Under the pieces are notes generated by a model that was not told the DNA's origin, ran no database searches, and was given only the letters and a program-made list of their open reading frames with translations. Both the position numbers and the translations under genes were made by a program. From the NCBI GenBank assembly GCA_013203465.1, contig JABMNR010000048.1, positions 1 through 38,091 of the forward strand: a DNA stretch of 38,091 nt, read 5' to 3'. This document shows, one piece after another, positions 1-8,227 of the stretch. Each line of letters opens with the position of its first letter. The stretch's first letter is position 1. The DNA comes from Alphaproteobacteria bacterium (lineage in GTDB: Bacteria; Pseudomonadota; Alphaproteobacteria; Thalassobaculales; Thalassobaculaceae).

Positions 1-802
1 CCACCGCCTGCACGCGCGAGCCGCGCATGCCGACACAGGCGCCGACCGGATCGATCCCACTGTCGTAGGAAATCACCGCGATCTTGGCGCGCGAGCCTGG
101 GTCCCGGGCCACCGCCTTGATTTCGATGATGCCGTCATAAACTTCCGGCACCTCCTGGCGGAACAACTGGCGCATGAAGTCGGGATGGGTCCGCGACAAG
201 AAAATCTGCGGGCCGCGTGGCTCCTCCCGGACGTCCTCGATATAGGCGCGAATGCGGTCGCCTTGACGGAAGGTCTCGCGCGGCAGCAATCGGTCACGGC
301 GCAGGATCGCCTCGGCACGGGCAATCTCGACCGTGACGTTGCCGTATTCCACACGCTTGACCACGCCGTTGATGATCTCACCCGCGCGATTCTTGTATTC
401 ATCGTACTGGCGCAGGCGCTCGGCCTCACGAACCTTCTGAACGATCACTTGTTTGGCGGTCTGGGCGGCAATGCGGCCGAAATCGATCGGCGGCAGCGGC
501 TCCTCGATGACCCCGCCAACCTCCAACGATGGATCGCGGCGTTTGGCCTCGTCCAAGGTGATCTCGGCGAATTCGTCCTCGACCTCCTCGACCACGGTGG
601 TGCACCGTTTGAGGAAAATCTCACCGGTGCGCCGATCAATCGTCGCCCGGATATCAAGATCGGGACCGTACTTCGACCGGCCGGCCTTCTGAATCGCCTG
701 CTCCATGGCGATCAATACTTCCTCGCGGTCGATCCCCTTGTCGCGGGCGACCACATCGGCGACCTGGATTAGCTCCAGTTTCGGTTGCGTCGCGGTGTCC
801 AT
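1..802 (-). CDS. nusA: Transcription termination/antitermination factor NusA (N-terminal part, cut by window edge)
   Basis: NusA binds RNA polymerase and modulates pausing, termination and antitermination. About 267 residues are visible. The N-terminal polymerase-binding domain starts MDTATQPKLELIQVADVVAR and contains EEVLIAMEQAI. An S1 domain follows around residues 135-195 (EIINGVVKRVEYGNVTVEIA), then the start of the first KH domain (FLSRTHPDFMRQLF) with the GIDPVGACVGMRGSRV motif at the edge. The frame runs off the left end, so the second KH and C-terminal domains are not seen. The start is either the ATG at 802 or an in-frame ATG at 814; neither has ideally spaced Shine-Dalgarno sequence (GAGAGG abuts the upstream one). 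It lies about 50 bases downstream of rimP in the same direction, the usual rimP-nusA operon. Family assignment is firm; the exact start is not. Confidence 0.95.
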   Translation of the reverse strand, partial: MDTATQPKLELIQVADVVARDKGIDREEVLIAMEQAIQKAGRSKYGPDLDIRATIDRRTGEIFLKRCTTVVEEVEDEFAEITLDEAKRRDPSLEVGGVIEEPLPPIDFGRIAAQTAKQVIVQKVREAERLRQYDEYKNRAGEIINGVVKRVEYGNVTVEIARAEAILRRDRLLPRETFRQGDRIRAYIEDVREEPRGPQIFLSRTHPDFMRQLFRQEVPEVYDGIIEIKAVARDPGSRAKIAVISYDSGIDPVGACVGMRGSRVQAV

Positions 803-851
803 TCCTGCGTCCATCCTCTCATACGGCCATTTCGGACCCCGAACCGGCCGG

Positions 852-1352
852 TCAGCGTGTGCCTTCGCGGCTGGCCTTCAGCAAGGCGTCAGTCAAGACC
901 AACTTGGCCCGGGCGATGGCCTCGAACGGCAGCGGTGCCGTCGTACCCGGGTCGATCTCCACCAACACCCGGTTCTCGCCATCAACCCCGGCGAGCCGGC
1001 CATTGAACCGCTTTCGTCCCTCGATCGCCGGATCGACGTCGATCCGAGCGTCGAAACCGGCGAACCGACGGTAGTCCTCAAGGCGCATCAGCGGACGATC
1101 GATACCCGGCGAGCTGACCTCCAGCGTGTATTCGCTGGAGATCGGGTCCTCGACATCCAGAACCGCCGAGATCGTCCGGCTCAACTCCGCACAATTCCCC
1201 ACCGTCATCGGGCCACGATCGGCGCGCTCCGCCATGATCTGCAGCGTTGGGCGGTCGCCGCCGGTCATCATGACCCGCACGAGTTCGTACCCCATCGCCT
1301 CGATCGACGGGCCAACAATCGTCATGATGCGTCGGGTATGCACGTCCGTCAC
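852..1352 (-). CDS. rimP: Ribosome maturation factor RimP
   Basis: RimP assists maturation of the 30S ribosomal subunit in the cytoplasm. The 166-residue protein has the usual length and two-domain layout. The N-terminal alpha/beta domain contains IEAMGYELVRVMM and LQIMAER, with CAELSRTISAVLDVEDPI in the middle. The typical segment YTLEVSSPGIDRPL follows at about residues 75-90, then the C-terminal Sm-like barrel. The start is a GTG at 1350-1352, supported by GGAG and AGGAG upstream (about 1358-1367). It is the first gene of the rimP-nusA transcription unit and is preceded by a leader carrying a terminator-like hairpin (see 1352-1450). Confidence 0.95.
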   Translation of the reverse strand: MTDVHTRRIMTIVGPSIEAMGYELVRVMMTGGDRPTLQIMAERADRGPMTVGNCAELSRTISAVLDVEDPISSEYTLEVSSPGIDRPLMRLEDYRRFAGFDARIDVDPAIEGRKRFNGRLAGVDGENRVLVEIDPGTTAPLPFEAIARAKLVLTDALLKASREGTR

Positions 1353-1450
1353 GCGGTCTCCGCTCCTAATGGGGGCGGGTCGTCCGATAGGCCGGCACCA
1401 ACAAAAAAGTGGGCCGTTGGCCCACCCCCGATCGAATCTCGATGAAAGCT
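1352..1450 (-). ncRNA. Candidate rimP leader (transcription attenuator)
   Basis: The predicted transcript leader of rimP-nusA is about 98 nt. Seen in RNA order: a small hairpin (ATCGA/TCGAT, 1431-1443), a GC-rich hairpin followed directly by six U (1403-1425), then the ribosome-binding site. A 9-nt G-rich run (1421-1429, GGGGGTGGG in RNA sense) contains part of the terminator 5' arm. It can also pair with CCCGCCCCC (1371-1379), just before the AGGAG. The second arm is made after the U tract, so it is not a classical antiterminator; it could reshape the ribosome-binding region in read-through RNA. As I recall, a 'rimP leader' with a premature terminator has been predicted for Alphaproteobacteria. 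NusA feedback at this hairpin is inference. Confidence 0.55.
1403..1425 (-). terminator. Intrinsic terminator hairpin before rimP
   Basis: On the minus strand a perfect 7-bp stem GTGGGCC/GGCCCAC with a 3-nt AAC loop (1409-1425) is followed at once by TTTTTT (1403-1408). This is a textbook intrinsic terminator. It lies about 90 bases beyond the end of trmB, so it can stop metK-trmB transcripts. It also lies downstream of the likely rimP promoter, so it can act as an attenuator. Confidence 0.8.
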
Positions 1451-1456
1451 GATTGG

Positions 1457-1485
1457 GATATATCGCAACCCCACCATGATCGCAA
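1457..1485 (-). promoter_or_regulatory. Candidate promoter for rimP-nusA
   Basis: On the minus strand TTGCGA (1480-1485) is separated by 17 bases from TATATC (1457-1462), a good sigma-70-type match. It lies just past the end of trmB. Transcription would start near 1450 and run through the terminator hairpin into rimP. Confidence 0.5.
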
Positions 1486-1513
1486 GCCCGGCCATTTTAT
1501 GTCTCGGCATCTT

Positions 1514-2233
1514 TCAGTGACGCCGAAACTCAAGATAGGCGGGCGAACGCCCCTGACGGCGCGCCTTCGTCTCGTAACGGGTCTCGGGCCAGTCGGCGCG
1601 GCGGTCGGTGAGATCGGTGAGCTGAGTGCCGGTCCAGCGAAACCCCGGATGCGCCGTCAGCCGGGCCAGCATCCAGCGCAGATATCCAACGTCGTCGGTC
1701 GCGAGCCGCAGCAAGCCCCCCGGAACCAGCACCTCCCACATCCGGTCGAGCCACCCTCGCTGCACTAGGCGGCGGCCATGATGGCGCCGTTTCGGCCAGG
1801 GGTCCGGGTGCAACAGAAACACCCGCTCCAAACCTCCCGAAGGAAGGGCCTCGATCAGCGGTCGCGCATCGTCGGGGTGAATCCGAACGTTGCGCAGACC
1901 GCCATGAGCAATGTGGCGCAACAGCGAGGCCACACCGTTCACGAACGGCTCGCAACCGATGATGCCGACATCGGGGTTGTGCTCAGCCTGCCATGCCAGA
2001 TGCTCACCGCCGCCAAAGCCGATTTCCAGCCAAACCGCACGGACCGGCGGATCGAACACGCCGCTCAGATCGACCGTGCCGACTGTCTCGGGTGGCGGTG
2101 GCATCAGGAGATCGGGCAGCCTATTCTCGATCAACGCCTGTTGGCCTTGCCGTAGCGGCCGGCCCTTACGGCGACCGTGGAACAACGAGTGCCGCGCGTC
2201 GACGTCCCAACTCACCGCACCGGTCCGCATCAT
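1514..2233 (-). CDS. trmB: tRNA (guanine-N7)-methyltransferase TrmB
   Basis: TrmB uses S-adenosylmethionine to methylate N7 of G46 in the variable loop of tRNAs. The 239-residue protein has the class I methyltransferase glycine motif LEIGFGGGEHL near residues 69-79. The family signature HPDPWPKRRHHGRRLVQ is in the middle, and TRYETKARRQG near the C-terminus matches the conserved T-x-Y/F-E motif. The start is one of two adjacent ATG codons (2233 or 2230). It follows metK by 10 bases in the same direction, so the methyltransferase is transcribed with the enzyme that makes its methyl donor. The terminator at 1403-1425 lies downstream. Confidence 0.95.
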   Translation of the reverse strand: MMRTGAVSWDVDARHSLFHGRRKGRPLRQGQQALIENRLPDLLMPPPPETVGTVDLSGVFDPPVRAVWLEIGFGGGEHLAWQAEHNPDVGIIGCEPFVNGVASLLRHIAHGGLRNVRIHPDDARPLIEALPSGGLERVFLLHPDPWPKRRHHGRRLVQRGWLDRMWEVLVPGGLLRLATDDVGYLRWMLARLTAHPGFRWTGTQLTDLTDRRADWPETRYETKARRQGRSPAYLEFRRH

Positions 2234-2243
2234 TCGACCAGGG

Positions 2244-3425
2244 TCAGGTCAAGGCCGATTTCAGATCCTCGACCAAATCCAGCTTCTCCCAAGTGAAGCC
2301 ACCCTGGTCATCCGGCTCACGGCCAAAATGACCATAGGCCGAGGTGCGGGCGTAGATCGGGTTGCTAAGCGCCAACCGTTCACGAATGCCACGCGGCGAC
2401 AGATCAATCTCCTTGGCGATCACATCGGCCAGTTTGACTTCGTCAACATGACCGGTGCCATGGGTCTCGACGTAGATCGACAGCGGATGTGACACACCGA
2501 TGGCGTACGATACCTGAATGGTGCATTTGTCGGCCAACCCGGCGGCGACGATGTTCTTGGCGACCCACCGCGCGGCATAGGCGGCCGAGCGGTCGACCTT
2601 GGTCGGGTCCTTGCCCGAGAAGGCGCCGCCGCCGTGGGGTGCTGCGCCACCGTAGGTATCAACGATGATCTTGCGGCCTGTCAGCCCACAATCGCCATCG
2701 GGACCGCCGATCACGAACCGACCGGTCGGGTTGATATAGATGGCGGTGTTGTCGTCCACCCAGCCATCCGGCAACACTTCGTGAATGAACGGCATGACCA
2801 ACGCGTGCACGTCGTCCTGAGACAGCTCGGCGTCATGCTGGGTCGAAACCACGACAGACGTGGCACAGACCGGCTTGCCGTTCTCGTAACGCAGCGTGAC
2901 TTGGTTCTTCGAATCCGGCCCGAAACCCTTGGCCGAGCTGCCTTTACGCGCCTCGGCCATGCGTCGGAGGATTTGGTGGCTGTAGTGGATCGGCGCCGGC
3001 ATCAGCACATCGGTCTCGGTGCAGGCATAGCCGAACATGATGCCCTGATCGCCGGCGCCCTCGTCCTTGTTGCCCGACGCGTCGACGCCCATGGCGATGT
3101 CACTCGACTGCTCGTGCAACAGGATGTCGACCGACGCATCGCGCCAGTGAAAGCCCTCCTGCTCGTAGCCGATGTCCCGCACGGCCTCGCGTGTGGCCTG
3201 CTCCATGATCTCTCTGGTCACCGAAGCCGGCCCTCGCACCTCTCCGGCCAGCACGATTTTATTCGTGGTCGCCAGGGTTTCACACGCCACGCGGCTGCCC
3301 GGGTCGGCCGCCAAGAACAGATCGACGATGGTGTCCGAGATTCGATCGCACACCTTGTCGGGATGCCCCTCGGAGACGGACTCGCTGGTGAACAAATAGC
3401 TGGTCTGGCTCAATTGGGCCTCCAT
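2244..3425 (-). CDS. metK: S-adenosylmethionine synthase
   Basis: MetK makes S-adenosylmethionine from methionine and ATP. From the chosen ATG at 3425 the protein has 393 residues, the normal length. It opens with [20 protein letters not shown], holding the ATP/methionine-binding His and Asp. It also contains the hexapeptide-type [12 protein letters not shown], ending at a [10 protein letters not shown]-terminus, and the phosphate-binding [19 protein letters not shown]. An in-frame upstream extension to 3503 exists, but its sequence is unlike the family, so I reject it. No clear Shine-Dalgarno precedes the ATG. The gene heads metK-trmB and sits between the XRE regulator and trmB, the usual alphaproteobacterial order. 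I could not match its leader to a known SAM riboswitch. Confidence 0.97.
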   Translation of the reverse strand: MEAQLSQTSYLFTSESVSEGHPDKVCDRISDTIVDLFLAADPGSRVACETLATTNKIVLAGEVRGPASVTREIMEQATREAVRDIGYEQEGFHWRDASVDILLHEQSSDIAMGVDASGNKDEGAGDQGIMFGYACTETDVLMPAPIHYSHQILRRMAEARKGSSAKGFGPDSKNQVTLRYENGKPVCATSVVVSTQHDAELSQDDVHALVMPFIHEVLPDGWVDDNTAIYINPTGRFVIGGPDGDCGLTGRKIIVDTYGGAAPHGGGAFSGKDPTKVDRSAAYAARWVAKNIVAAGLADKCTIQVSYAIGVSHPLSIYVETHGTGHVDEVKLADVIAKEIDLSPRGIRERLALSNPIYARTSAYGHFGREPDDQGGFTWEKLDLVEDLKSALT

Positions 3426-3522
3426 GTTTTTAGGGAACACGCTCGCGACTCGAAACGGGTCCGCAAATACCGGCCACGAAGCACGTCCTGAGCCGACAGC
3501 CACCGGTTCAGGATCGGGCTGG

Positions 3523-3552
3523 GGTTTAGGCGGGATTCCTGGTCGCGGTCAA
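3523..3552 (-). promoter_or_regulatory. Candidate metK promoter
   Basis: On the minus strand TTGACC (3547-3552) and TAAACC (3523-3528) are separated by 18 bases in the gap between the XRE gene and metK. The predicted leader would be about 90 nt. The -35 match is good and the -10 is fair. Only sequence similarity supports it. Confidence 0.4.
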
Positions 3553-3577
3553 GGGAGAACCCTACTCGACACGCGCA

Positions 3578-4033
3578 TCAACTGTCGCTGCCATCCAACG
3601 CGTTGGCAATCGAGCGCGTCAGTTCGTACAGACGTCGGCGCGCCGTGGCATCTTGGATGCGGTAATACGCTCGCACCAGCTCGACCGTCTCGCGCCGTTG
3701 CATCGGATCACCCTCGCCAATCGCGGGGGCTATCGTCGGCGCGTCCTTGTCGACCGAATCCGGCAGATCATCGAAGAAGAAGCCGATCGGCACCTGCAAC
3801 GCCTTAGCCAAGTCGTAAAGCCGGCTAGCGCCGATGCGATTTGCGCCGCGTTCGTATTTCTGCACCTGTTGAAACGTCAGACCCAAGGCATCGCCGAGGC
3901 GTTCCTGACTCATCCCGAGCAGCGTGCGACGCAGACGGACCCGGGCGCCAACATGCACGTCGATCGGGTTCGGATTTCCAGCCGTCGGGGGTCTGCCGAC
4001 CCGCCGTCGGCCCGAACTCTGGCCCGTCATCAT
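3578..4033 (-). CDS. XRE-family transcriptional regulator (PraR/PhrR-like)
   Basis: This small DNA-binding regulator has about 151 residues. A helix-turn-helix of the Cro/C1 type spans roughly residues 25-80: VGARVRLRRTLLGMSQERLG, then LGLTFQQVQKYERGANRIGA and SRLYDLAKALQVPIGFFFDD. A basic, proline-rich N-terminus precedes it. A C-terminal helical segment (ETVELVRAYYRIQDATARRR) is typical of this alphaproteobacterial group. The lnt-regulator-metK position is that of phrR in Sinorhizobium and of praR in other rhizobia, regulators reported for acid response and for biofilm or R-body genes. Its targets here are unknown. The start is one of two adjacent ATGs (4033 or 4030), after TTGGGGTAC. A palindrome in its promoter suggests self-repression. 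Confidence 0.85.
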   Translation of the reverse strand: MMTGQSSGRRRVGRPPTAGNPNPIDVHVGARVRLRRTLLGMSQERLGDALGLTFQQVQKYERGANRIGASRLYDLAKALQVPIGFFFDDLPDSVDKDAPTIAPAIGEGDPMQRRETVELVRAYYRIQDATARRRLYELTRSIANALDGSDS

Positions 4034-4067
4034 GTACCCCAATTGTCATTAACCAAGCGACAACCAA

Positions 4068-4097
4068 CTACTAGACCATACACTTGTATGCAGTCAA
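4068..4097 (-). promoter_or_regulatory. Promoter of the XRE regulator gene with palindromic operator
   Basis: On the minus strand TTGACT (4092-4097) is followed after 18 bases by TAGTAG (4068-4073). The spacer holds a 14-bp palindrome at 4077-4090, CATACA-CT-TGTATG, with 6-bp perfect arms. It covers most of the space between the -35 and -10 boxes, where bound protein would block RNA polymerase. The promoter is between lnt and the regulator, so the regulator can be transcribed separately from lnt. Autoregulation is inference. Confidence 0.5.
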
Positions 4098-4136
4098 CGC
4101 TCCTAAAGCCCTAAAATCATAGAGTTTCAATCAACT

Positions 4137-5741
4137 TCACTGCTTTTTTTCAACCTCGAATGATCTCGCCAAAACCGCGATCCCAAGAATTAAAATAATC
4201 GCAAGAAAGAAACCAAGATCACCAAATTGTCCGTATACCGTGTTTACAATAGGCCTTGGCAAGTTCACGTCGAGGCTACCGGTCACACCGATCTCCAACC
4301 GCGCGAGAACACGGCCTACGGGATCGATCATCGCCGAGATTCCGGTGTTCGCCGCCCGCGCCATCGGCAGGCCCTCCTCGACACTGCGCAGGCGCGCGAT
4401 GGCGAGATGCTGATGCGGCCCACTGAACCGGCCGAACCAAGCGTCGTTGGTGGCGTTCAACAGCCATTCCGGTCGCTGCTCCGGCGCCGTGACGGCACCT
4501 GGAAAGATCGCCTCGTAACAGACGAGCAATGACACCGATGGCGCGCCCAGCAACTCCAGCGTGCGCGGCCCCGGCCCCGGGGCGAAATCGCGAATACCCT
4601 GGACAATCGGCTCCAGCGGCAAGATGGAGCGCAACGGGACGTACTCGCCGAACGGCACTAGGTGGAACTTGTCGTAAATCCACCGCGGCACGCCGCGGCC
4701 TTCCAACGCCACCATGCTGTTGTGTAGGACCGGTGTGGCATCGCGGCGGTCGACCCTGGGGGCGCCAAAAAGCAACGTGCCGTTTGGCGGAATCGCCGCC
4801 GCGACCGCCCGCGCGATATCGGCCCGCGCGCCGAACAGATGAGCGACCGCCGTTTCCGGCCAAATCACCACCGTCGGCGCGACGACGGTCGGCGTTCCCG
4901 CCGACGTGACGGTAGCCGCCATATCGGCGCGGCTGAGTCGGAGATAGCGGCTTAAATGCTCCGGCTTCAGGGCGGGGTTCCATTTGTCCCGTTGCGGCAC
5001 ATTGCCCTGAACAATGCGCAAGCGCACGCCTTCGACCGCCGGTCGGTCGGCAATCGTCGCAATCCGTGCCTCGCCCCACAGCCAGGTAACCGACACCATC
5101 ATAATCAGCCCGGCCGTTAACCATCCCACACGCCGGCGCGGCACGGCTGGATCGAAAAACAGTGCCGGTGCCGTGGCCACCAGCACGGTCGCCAGGCCCA
5201 GACCATAGGCACCGACGATCGAAGCGGGCTGTAACAGGGCCAACACCGCGTCCAGCGCCGCCCCGGGCAGGTTCCAGGGAAACCCTGTGAAAACGTGACC
5301 GCGCAGCCATTCGGTCAACCCGACACAGCCCGCGAACCCGGCCCACAGCGCCAGCCCGCGATCGGCGAGCCGGCGCGCGACCGCGGCGGCAACAGCGGTA
5401 AACAGCGCCAATATAGCGGGCAGACCAAGCACCGCGAACGGGATCAGCCAAGCGTGCTGGTCGGCGTTCACCACCATCGCATTGGCGATCCAGTGCAGGC
5501 CCGCGACGTGGTACCCGAGCGCCCACAGCCATCCGGCCAGGGCGGCGCCACGCCAACCAGGTGCGACACGAATAGCCCAGGCGAGAACTGACCAACCGAA
5601 GACCGCTGGCACCACGTCCAATGGCGGCAGAGCAAGAGCGGTAAGCGCTCCACTGAAAAGGACAAGCGCCGCTCGGACTCGCGCCGACAGGACGGTGGAC
5701 ACGATCGCGCCGATCACTAGATCATTCGGCGGCACGATCAA
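4137..5741 (-). CDS. lnt: Apolipoprotein N-acyltransferase
   Basis: Lnt is an inner-membrane enzyme that adds the third acyl chain to the N-terminal cysteine of lipoproteins, using phospholipid as donor. The protein is about 534 residues. The N-terminal half is hydrophobic with several membrane helices (about 20-220). A periplasmic nitrilase-like domain follows, then a final membrane helix (GFFLAIILILGIAVLA). The catalytic triad is visible: Glu296 in WPETA, Lys358 in YDKFHLVPFGEYVP and Cys408 in LVCYEAIFP. The longest frame begins with a TTG at 5741 that overlaps corC by 20 bases. GTG codons at 5735, 5717 and 5702 are alternatives, and none has a good Shine-Dalgarno. It is the last gene of the miaB-phoH-ybeY-corC-lnt cluster. 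Confidence 0.95.
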   Translation of the reverse strand: MIVPPNDLVIGAIVSTVLSARVRAALVLFSGALTALALPPLDVVPAVFGWSVLAWAIRVAPGWRGAALAGWLWALGYHVAGLHWIANAMVVNADQHAWLIPFAVLGLPAILALFTAVAAAVARRLADRGLALWAGFAGCVGLTEWLRGHVFTGFPWNLPGAALDAVLALLQPASIVGAYGLGLATVLVATAPALFFDPAVPRRRVGWLTAGLIMMVSVTWLWGEARIATIADRPAVEGVRLRIVQGNVPQRDKWNPALKPEHLSRYLRLSRADMAATVTSAGTPTVVAPTVVIWPETAVAHLFGARADIARAVAAAIPPNGTLLFGAPRVDRRDATPVLHNSMVALEGRGVPRWIYDKFHLVPFGEYVPLRSILPLEPIVQGIRDFAPGPGPRTLELLGAPSVSLLVCYEAIFPGAVTAPEQRPEWLLNATNDAWFGRFSGPHQHLAIARLRSVEEGLPMARAANTGISAMIDPVGRVLARLEIGVTGSLDVNLPRPIVNTVYGQFGDLGFFLAIILILGIAVLARSFEVEKKQ

Positions 5742-6636
5742 CCGAATTTGGCCGCCTGCGCACCCGCAACGTGCGCAACCGCCGAGGGTCGGCGTCGGCG
5801 ACCTCGAACTCGATCCCGGAACTGTGACGGATCACCTCGCCACGGGTCGCTACCCGGCCGGCCAGACTGAACACCAAACCGCCCAGAGTGTCGATTTCCT
5901 CGCGCTCCTCTGCGGTAAGCACCGGCCCAACCAACTCCTCAAACTCCTCCACCGTGGCGCGGGCATCGGCCAGGATGATTCCGTCATCACGCTCCGTGAG
6001 TTTCGGTCCTTCCTCAACCTCGTGCTCGTCGACGATGTCACCGACGATCTCCTCGACCAGATCCTCGATGGTGATCAGCCCATCGATCCCGCCATACTCG
6101 TCCACGACCAGCGCCAAATGGCGCCGGGTCATGCGCATCTCCTGCAATAGATCGAGGGCCCGAGACGACGGCGCGACGAACAACACCTCACGCAACAGTT
6201 CGCTGACCGCCACATCCTCGCCCTTGTGGAGATAGGCGACGACATCCTTGATGTGGACCATGCCAACCACGTCGTCGAGGGTCTCGCGGTAGACCGGCAC
6301 CCGGCTGTGCGACGCATCGATCATCTGGCCCGCGAGGTCGGACAACGTCAACGAAACGTCGACCGCGACAATATCGGCCCGGGGAACCATGACGTCGTAG
6401 GCTGTGATGTCACGTAGGCCCAGCACGTTACGGATGATCGCACCCTCGTGCGGGTCGATCGGCGAAGCGTCTTCGCCGTTCTCGTCGATCAGTTCTTCCA
6501 GCGAGGCGCGCACCGCCGATGTTCCGCCACGGCCAAACCCAACCGCGCGCATCAACGTGCGCCATGCGTCGACGATCGCGCCACGTTCCGGTGCCGTCGG
6601 GCCGCCTCCGCTATTGGTTCCGGTGGTCTCGTTCAT
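5722..6636 (-). CDS. corC: CBS-domain CorC/HlyC-type protein
   Basis: The protein has 304 residues with two CBS motifs at about 75-200 ([20 protein letters not shown], then [14 protein letters not shown] and [20 protein letters not shown]). A C-terminal CorC/HlyC transporter-associated domain follows at about 210-295 ([32 protein letters not shown]). There are no membrane helices, so it is the soluble YbeX/CorC form rather than the membrane-bound form. The family is linked to Mg/Co efflux and, in Escherichia coli YbeX, to ribosome-related phenotypes. It overlaps ybeY by 4 bases (ATGA), so the two are translationally coupled. The specific role here is inferred from family and position. Confidence 0.9.
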   Translation of the reverse strand: MNETTGTNSGGGPTAPERGAIVDAWRTLMRAVGFGRGGTSAVRASLEELIDENGEDASPIDPHEGAIIRNVLGLRDITAYDVMVPRADIVAVDVSLTLSDLAGQMIDASHSRVPVYRETLDDVVGMVHIKDVVAYLHKGEDVAVSELLREVLFVAPSSRALDLLQEMRMTRRHLALVVDEYGGIDGLITIEDLVEEIVGDIVDEHEVEEGPKLTERDDGIILADARATVEEFEELVGPVLTAEEREEIDTLGGLVFSLAGRVATRGEVIRHSSGIEFEVADADPRRLRTLRVRRRPNSVDRAAE

Positions 6637-7208
6637 GCCGCCACGTCATCATCGGCATAGGGATCGGCGACGCCCAGACGCGCGAGAATGCACCGTTCCA
6701 ACGACTCCATGACCTCCGCCTCGTCCGGGGCGTCGTGATGGTGACCCAAAAGATGAAGCACGCCATGCACCACCAGATGGCTCAGATGATCCGCAAGGGT
6801 TTTCCCCTGTTCGACTGCTTCGCGTGCGGAGACACCGTAGGCGATGGTGATGTCGCCCAGCGGTTTCGGTCCAGCCGGCGGCGCATAACCAGCAGGAAAC
6901 GACAACACGTTGGTGGCGGCGTCCTTACCCCGATGGTCGCGATTGAGAACGCGCTGGGCCGGGTCATCAATCAATAAAACGGCAAGCTCGGCGCCACGGG
7001 AGCGTACGGTTCGATCCATCGGCGCCACCGTCAACGCGGCCTCGACCGCTCGACGCACCACGGCGTCGGCATCGTCCAAAGCCCGGCGCCACGCGGAGGC
7101 ATTAATTTGTACGTGAAGGTCAGCCCAATCGTCCAACGCGAAGCCGGAGGGCCGGCCGCTAGATCGGGGGCGACTGTCGCCCTCGGGGGATGGATCGTCG
7201 TCGGTCAT
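6633..7208 (-). CDS. ybeY: Endoribonuclease YbeY
   Basis: YbeY is a zinc-dependent single-strand endoribonuclease involved in 16S rRNA 3'-end maturation and ribosome quality control. The 191-residue protein has the family metal motif H-x3-H-x5-H in HGVLHLLGHHHD. Upstream are the conserved NRDHRGKDAATNVLSFP segment and LGDITIAYGVSAREA. The N-terminus has about 30 extra residues rich in Asp, Pro, Ser and Arg before the conserved core, a common low-complexity extension. It overlaps phoH (ATGA at 7205-7208) and corC (6633-6636) by 4 bases each, a tightly coupled operon. The phoH-ybeY-corC-lnt order is widely conserved in Proteobacteria. Confidence 0.95.
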   Translation of the reverse strand: MTDDDPSPEGDSRPRSSGRPSGFALDDWADLHVQINASAWRRALDDADAVVRRAVEAALTVAPMDRTVRSRGAELAVLLIDDPAQRVLNRDHRGKDAATNVLSFPAGYAPPAGPKPLGDITIAYGVSAREAVEQGKTLADHLSHLVVHGVLHLLGHHHDAPDEAEVMESLERCILARLGVADPYADDDVAA

Positions 7209-8227
7209 CGTCCGTCACTATCGGGAAGCAAGGCTGCTTCGCGTGAATTGTACGCCTGAACGATCCTCGTCACCAGAGGGTGGCGGACCACGTCGGCAAC
7301 CGTGAATTCGACAAAGCCGATACCCTCCACACCACGCAGATGGTCGACCGCGTCGCGCAGCCCGGATTTACTGCCCAGCGGCAGATCGACCTGCGACGGA
7401 TCACCGGTAACCGCCATGCGGGAGTTCTCGCCAAGCCGTGTCAGGAACATCTTCATCTGCGTCGGCGTCGTGTTTTGCGCCTCGTCGAGGATCACAAAGG
7501 CGTTGGACAGGGTCCGCCCCCGCATGAAGGCGAGCGGCGCCACCTCGATCTCGCCGGCCGCCAACCGCCGCTCGACCTGTTCGCCTGGCATCATGTCGTA
7601 GAGCGCGTCGTACAACGGCCGCAGATAGGGATCGACTTTGTCCTTCATGTCACCGGGCAGGAAACCCAGCCGCTCGCCGGCCTCGACCGCCGGGCGGGAC
7701 AGAATGAGCCGATCGACCTGCCGAGTCTTCAGCAAGGAGCACGCGATCGCCACCGCCAGATAGGTCTTACCTGTCCCGGCCGGTCCCAAGCCGAATACCA
7801 GCTCGTTCTGTTCCAGTGCCTTGATATAAGCCGCTTGATTGGGCGAACGAGGCGCCACCGGCCGCTTCCAGTTTTCCAGCGTGCCTTCACCGGCGGCATA
7901 GCGGCCAATATCGCCGGTTTGGCCGTCGTCGATCGCCCACTTCATCGCCGCATCGACATCGCCGAGCTCAAAAACATAGGGCGCGCGCCCCTTGTCACGG
8001 GTCCTCTCTAGTCGCTTGTAGAGCGCTTCGAGGGACCGTTGCGCCACCGGAACATTGTCTTCGTCACCAAGAATCCGGATCGTGTTGCCAAACGCCTCCA
8101 GCGAGACCTTCAGCTTCTGCTCGATCCGGGTAAGATTGCGGTCGTGGTCGCCAAACAACAGCGGCAACAGAGAGTGGTCATGGAATTCAAGCTGGATAGA
8201 CGTTGGAATAACGGTGTCCGTGCTCAC
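7205..8227 (-). CDS. phoH: PhoH-like ATPase (YbeZ family)
   Basis: This predicted cytoplasmic ATPase has 340 residues. An N-terminal KH-like region ([20 protein letters not shown]) precedes the P-loop domain. Walker A is [15 protein letters not shown] with Lys154, and Walker B is [10 protein letters not shown]. The conserved segments [20 protein letters not shown] and [20 protein letters not shown] are also present. It belongs to the PhoH-like/YbeZ branch that partners YbeY in RNA metabolism; despite the name, phosphate regulation is not implied. It starts with a GTG that overlaps the miaB stop by 4 bases (GTGA). The YbeY partnership is family knowledge supported by the overlap. Confidence 0.95.
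   Translation of the reverse strand: MSTDTVIPTSIQLEFHDHSLLPLLFGDHDRNLTRIEQKLKVSLEAFGNTIRILGDEDNVPVAQRSLEALYKRLERTRDKGRAPYVFELGDVDAAMKWAIDDGQTGDIGRYAAGEGTLENWKRPVAPRSPNQAAYIKALEQNELVFGLGPAGTGKTYLAVAIACSLLKTRQVDRLILSRPAVEAGERLGFLPGDMKDKVDPYLRPLYDALYDMMPGEQVERRLAAGEIEVAPLAFMRGRTLSNAFVILDEAQNTTPTQMKMFLTRLGENSRMAVTGDPSQVDLPLGSKSGLRDAVDHLRGVEGIGFVEFTVADVVRHPLVTRIVQAYNSREAALLPDSDGR

Noticed and set aside
705-1445. Long plus-strand open frame over nusA, rimP and the leader
   Set aside because: It spans two confirmed minus-strand genes and shows no recognisable domain.
3426-3520. Possible SAM/SAH or SAM-II riboswitch before metK
   Set aside because: The outer stem and the terminal pairing with the Shine-Dalgarno do not fit; only a short core-like stretch resembles the motif.
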